Positions 5,841-7,948 of a stretch of DNA of 7,948 nt are shown piece after piece. Made by a program: the position numbers and the translations under genes. Every line of letters begins with the position of its first letter. Within the stretch, counting starts at the first letter, position 1. Below the pieces are notes generated by a model that saw only the letters and a list, made by a program, of their open reading frames with translations, was not told the DNA's origin and ran no database searches. Origin of the DNA: Crocinitomicaceae bacterium (GTDB lineage Bacteria > Bacteroidota > Bacteroidia > Flavobacteriales_D > Crocinitomicaceae); contig JAURHO010000073.1 of assembly GCA_030833265.1 (NCBI GenBank), positions 1 to 7,948 on the forward strand. The letters run 5' to 3'.

Positions 5841-6810
5841 TTTAGGAAAGAGTGGCTTACAAGTGAGCCGTTTATCGCTCGGATCTTGGCTTACTTTTGG
5901 CAAACAAATTGCCGATGAAACAGCTGCTGAGCTTATGCAAGTAGCTTATGACAACGGCATCAACTTTTTCGACAACGCTGAAATATATGCCCGCGGAAAA
6001 AGTGAAGAAGTCATGGGGGCCATCCTGAAAAAGAAAGGCTGGGCCAGAGATTCTTATATTGTCAGCAGTAAAGCATTCTTTGGTATTGGTGGTGAATTGC
6101 CTACTCAAAAAGGCCTCAGCAGAAAGCATTTGGTTGAAGCCTGCGAAGCGGCTTTAAAGCGTTTTGGCCTAGACTACCTCGATCTTTATTATTGCCACCG
6201 CCCAGACAAACAAACACCCATTGAAGAAACCGTCTGGACAATGCACCAGCTCATCATGCAGGGTAAGATTTTGTACTGGGGAACTTCTGAATGGTCTGCG
6301 CAAGAAATCATGGAAGCGCATATGTTTGCCAAGCAAAACCACCTCATTGGCCCTATCGTGGAGCAACCAGAATACAATATGTTTGTCCGTGACAAAGTAG
6401 AAGTCGAGTTTTCTCAGATTTATAAAACAGTTGGTTTAGGAACCACCACTTGGTCTCCGCTTGCCAGTGGTATTTTAAGTGGGAAATACAACTCAGAATT
6501 CCCTGACGGAACGCGCTTAGGCATGGAAGGCCTTGAGTGGCTCAAAGAGCGCAACCTCACGCCTGAACGCATCAAAGCAGTGCTTGCACTCACAGACCTA
6601 GCCAAAGAACTTGGGCTTTCTTTGCCGGTCATGAGTTTAGCTTGGTGCTTGAAAAATCCGAATGTTTCAACTGTCATTTTGGGTGCTTCTAAAGTGCCGC
6701 AGCTTCAAGAAAACTTAAAAGCACTTGATGCTCAAGCTTTACTCACTGAAGAAATCATGAACCGCATTGAAGCAATTTTAGATAACAAACCAGCATTCCC
6801 CGCTTATTAA
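5821..6810 (+). CDS. Aldo/keto reductase, Kv-beta-like subfamily
   Basis: This 329-residue cytoplasmic NADPH-dependent oxidoreductase is a TIM-barrel aldo/keto reductase closest to the group containing the eukaryotic voltage-gated potassium channel beta subunits. Motifs are YNNLGKSGLQVSRLSLGSW at the N-terminus, then Asp51 and Tyr56 in FFDNAEIYARG, Lys84 in VSSKAFF, and His126 in YYCHRPD. Kv-beta2 has Asn at the last position, so the tetrad here is the standard reductase D/Y/K/H. Kv-beta-like blocks are TPIEETV, GKILYWGTSEWSAQEIMEA, VEQPEYNMF and TTWSPLASGILSGKY. The cofactor-binding C-terminal region contains STVILGASKVPQLQENLKAL. Physiological substrate unknown; there is no visible channel gene beside it. 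ATG 5821 is used, with ATG 5827 an equally possible start. Overlap with the transporter gene suggests translational coupling. Confidence 0.95.
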   Translation: MEMQYNNLGKSGLQVSRLSLGSWLTFGKQIADETAAELMQVAYDNGINFFDNAEIYARGKSEEVMGAILKKKGWARDSYIVSSKAFFGIGGELPTQKGLSRKHLVEACEAALKRFGLDYLDLYYCHRPDKQTPIEETVWTMHQLIMQGKILYWGTSEWSAQEIMEAHMFAKQNHLIGPIVEQPEYNMFVRDKVEVEFSQIYKTVGLGTTTWSPLASGILSGKYNSEFPDGTRLGMEGLEWLKERNLTPERIKAVLALTDLAKELGLSLPVMSLAWCLKNPNVSTVILGASKVPQLQENLKALDAQALLTEEIMNRIEAILDNKPAFPAY

Positions 6811-6822
6811 CAATCACTTAAG

Positions 6823-6855
6823 TTGCAAGCCATTGCTGAAGTTTCAGTAATTTTG
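6823..6855 (+). promoter_or_regulatory. Bacteroidota-type promoter for the NADP reductase gene
   Basis: TTG at 6823-6825 is followed after 22 bases by TAATTTTG (6848-6855), a full match to TAnnTTTG, 18 bases before the ATG at 6874. The spacing is at the long end of the accepted range. Its location right after the aldo/keto reductase stop suggests that the reductase gene is transcribed separately from the upstream operon, at least in part. No terminator hairpin is seen between the two genes, so readthrough is also possible. Confidence 0.6.
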
Positions 6856-6873
6856 CAGCGTCAAATTAACATT

Positions 6874-7908
6874 ATGATTCAAACTGACATTATCATCATC
6901 GGAGCCGGACCAGTTGGTCTTTTCACAGTTTTTGAAGCTGGTTTACTCAAGCTGCGCTGTCACCTCATTGACTCTTTACCACAACCAGGTGGGCAGTGTT
7001 CAGAAATTTATCCGAAAAAACCCATTTACGACATCCCTGGATTCCCGTCAATATTAGCCGGAGAACTCATCGATAACCTCATGGAACAAGCTGCCCCATT
7101 CAAGCCAGGTTTTACACTTGGTGAGGCCGCACTCAGCATTGATAAAGATGAAGAAGGTCAGTTTATTGTCACCACTGTTAAAGGAACACAACACAGAGCG
7201 CCGATTGTCATGATTGCCGGCGGTCTTGGTGTATTTGAACCGCGCAAACCACCTATTGACAACATCACTGATTTTGAAGACAAAGGAGTTGAATACATCA
7301 TCAGAAATCCTGAAATGTACCAAGACAAAGTTTGTGTCATTGCTGGTGGTGGCGATTCAGCGCTAGATTGGTCCATTTATTTAGCGGAGCGCAAAATTGC
7401 TAAACGCGTTGTATTAGTACACCGTAGCAGTTCTTTCCGCGGACACCTTGATTCTGTTCAACGTGTCATTGACATGGCTGAAGCCGGTGAAATTGACTTA
7501 GTGACTGAAGCAGAGGTTACCGGATTAGCAGGAAATAATGCATTAGAAGAAGTCATCGTAACGCATCAAAAAGAAGGTGAAAAACGCATTGCCGCCGACC
7601 ACTTTATTCCGTTGTTTGGTCTGAAGCCAAGTTTGGGCCCTATTGCTGATTGGGGCTTAGAAATCGAGAAAAGTGCCATCAAAGTAAATACGCTTGATTA
7701 TTCTACAAACATCCCTGGTATTTATGCAATTGGCGATGTAAACACCTATGAAAACAAGCTCAAGCTCATTCTTTGTGGCTTCCACGAAGGAACACTTGCT
7801 GTACAATCTGCTTTTGCGCGTATTCATCCTGAAAAGAAAAACGTGCTAAAAATGCATCAATCAAACAGTTATAATGTTTGTCTGTGCCTTGTTTGGTATA
7901 GTGGATAA
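6874..7908 (+). CDS. Thioredoxin-reductase-like ferredoxin/flavodoxin-NADP(+) reductase
   Basis: This FAD flavoprotein (344 residues from ATG 6874) resembles the TrxR-type ferredoxin-NADP reductases (B. subtilis YumC, Chlorobaculum FNR), which move electrons between NADPH and ferredoxin or flavodoxin in the cytoplasm. It has an FAD-binding GAGPVG at residues 10-15, the family block QPGGQCSEIYPKKPIYDIPGF, a second nucleotide-binding motif AGGGDSA at 157-163, basic residues for NADP in LVHRSSSFRGH, and the C-terminal FAD motif YAIGDVNTYENKLKLILCGFHEG. The redox CxxC of true thioredoxin reductases is absent. The frame extends upstream to a TTG at 6823, but that stretch holds the promoter, so the ATG just before IQTDIIIIGAG is the start. 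The last ~20 residues, after HPEKKNVLK, are Cys/Trp-rich and unlike the family; see the findings. Confidence 0.92.
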   Translation: MIQTDIIIIGAGPVGLFTVFEAGLLKLRCHLIDSLPQPGGQCSEIYPKKPIYDIPGFPSILAGELIDNLMEQAAPFKPGFTLGEAALSIDKDEEGQFIVTTVKGTQHRAPIVMIAGGLGVFEPRKPPIDNITDFEDKGVEYIIRNPEMYQDKVCVIAGGGDSALDWSIYLAERKIAKRVVLVHRSSSFRGHLDSVQRVIDMAEAGEIDLVTEAEVTGLAGNNALEEVIVTHQKEGEKRIAADHFIPLFGLKPSLGPIADWGLEIEKSAIKVNTLDYSTNIPGIYAIGDVNTYENKLKLILCGFHEGTLAVQSAFARIHPEKKNVLKMHQSNSYNVCLCLVWYSG

Positions 7909-7948
7909 ATGTTCCTTGTTCAGTTGTTTTAACATCTGTAACTTTAAA
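7766..7948 (-). CDS. Possible 3' end of a convergent gene entering from the right edge
   Basis: On the minus strand a frame is open from the right edge (7948) to a TGA at 7768-7766, giving 60 residues without a start in the window. The part outside the reductase core (about 7948-7850) reads like a real protein with alternating beta-strand character (VTDVKTTEQG, TFIHYTKQG, HYNCLIDAFLARF). The plus-strand reading of the same bases is Cys/Trp-rich and looks like antisense. The remaining part, back to 7766, lies opposite the conserved end of the reductase and is probably not meaningful protein, unless the two genes truly overlap by about 140 bases. No family is recognised. A shorter alternative in another minus frame ends at 7861. 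This call is tentative. Confidence 0.3.
   Translation of the reverse strand, partial: FKVTDVKTTEQGTFIHYTKQGTDKHYNCLIDAFLARFSFQDEYAQKQIVQQVFLRGSHKE

Noticed and set aside
6823..6873. Longer reductase start at TTG 6823
   Set aside because: The added 17 residues precede the conserved beta strand of the FAD fold, match no family N-terminus and would be encoded by the promoter region (TAATTTTG at 6848-6855).
7874..7948. Plus-strand frame from ATG 7874 open to the right edge, a possible next gene such as a ferredoxin
   Set aside because: The 25 residues are Cys/Phe-rich without a ferredoxin motif. The minus strand of the same bases looks more protein-like, so I treat this as antisense.
1..7948. 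Mobile elements, CRISPR arrays, phage or defence genes, toxin-antitoxin pairs, riboswitches
   Set aside because: I saw no transposase or integrase motifs, no spaced direct repeats, no long inverted repeats and no long structured leaders. All sizeable stretches are explained by recognised or conserved gene families.

Overview
The window looks like a stretch of ordinary chromosome from a member of the Bacteroidota, probably in or near the Flavobacteriales; the exact lineage cannot be fixed from this sequence. The evidence is: several promoters of the Bacteroidota type (TTG/TTTG, then TAnnTTTG); few recognisable Shine-Dalgarno sequences; short A-rich leaders; and families typical of the phylum (a DUF2911 protein, an Ig-like lipoprotein starting C-A-Q-V-G-T, and a stand-alone PolB-like 3'-5' exonuclease). 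Base composition is moderate, and I see no shift that would suggest recent transfer.

Layout. Positions 2-526 (+) are the 3' end of metH (cobalamin-dependent methionine synthase, AdoMet/activation domain), cut by the left edge. It meets rnhA (RNase HI, 523-990, -) tail to tail with overlapping stop codons. rnhA is the second gene of a minus-strand pair with ruvC (Holliday junction resolvase, 987-1544), joined by an ATGA stop/start overlap. A tRNA-Val(GAC) gene at 1611-1685 (+) has its own promoter and is followed by a hairpin terminator at 1687-1712. A minus-strand DEDDy exonuclease (1735-2463) comes next, divergent from a plus-strand run.

The plus-strand run (2529-6810) is tightly packed: free methionine-(R)-sulfoxide reductase (msrC), an Ig-like lipoprotein, a DUF2911 exported protein with a TPR-like tail, an EamA-type transporter and a Kv-beta-like aldo/keto reductase. 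Three of its junctions are overlaps or gaps of a few bases, which suggests one operon. A separate promoter at 6823-6855 then drives a thioredoxin-reductase-like ferredoxin/flavodoxin-NADP reductase (6874-7908). Its last ~20 codons look unlike the family and lie opposite an open minus-strand frame that enters from the right edge.

Functionally the window mixes DNA maintenance (ruvC, rnhA, exonuclease), methionine metabolism and repair (metH, msrC), envelope proteins and NAD(P)H-linked redox enzymes. I found no mobile element, CRISPR array, phage gene, toxin-antitoxin pair or defence system, and no evidence for an undescribed system. The points most worth a second look are the 3' end of the reductase, several start-codon corrections and some compact gene junctions.
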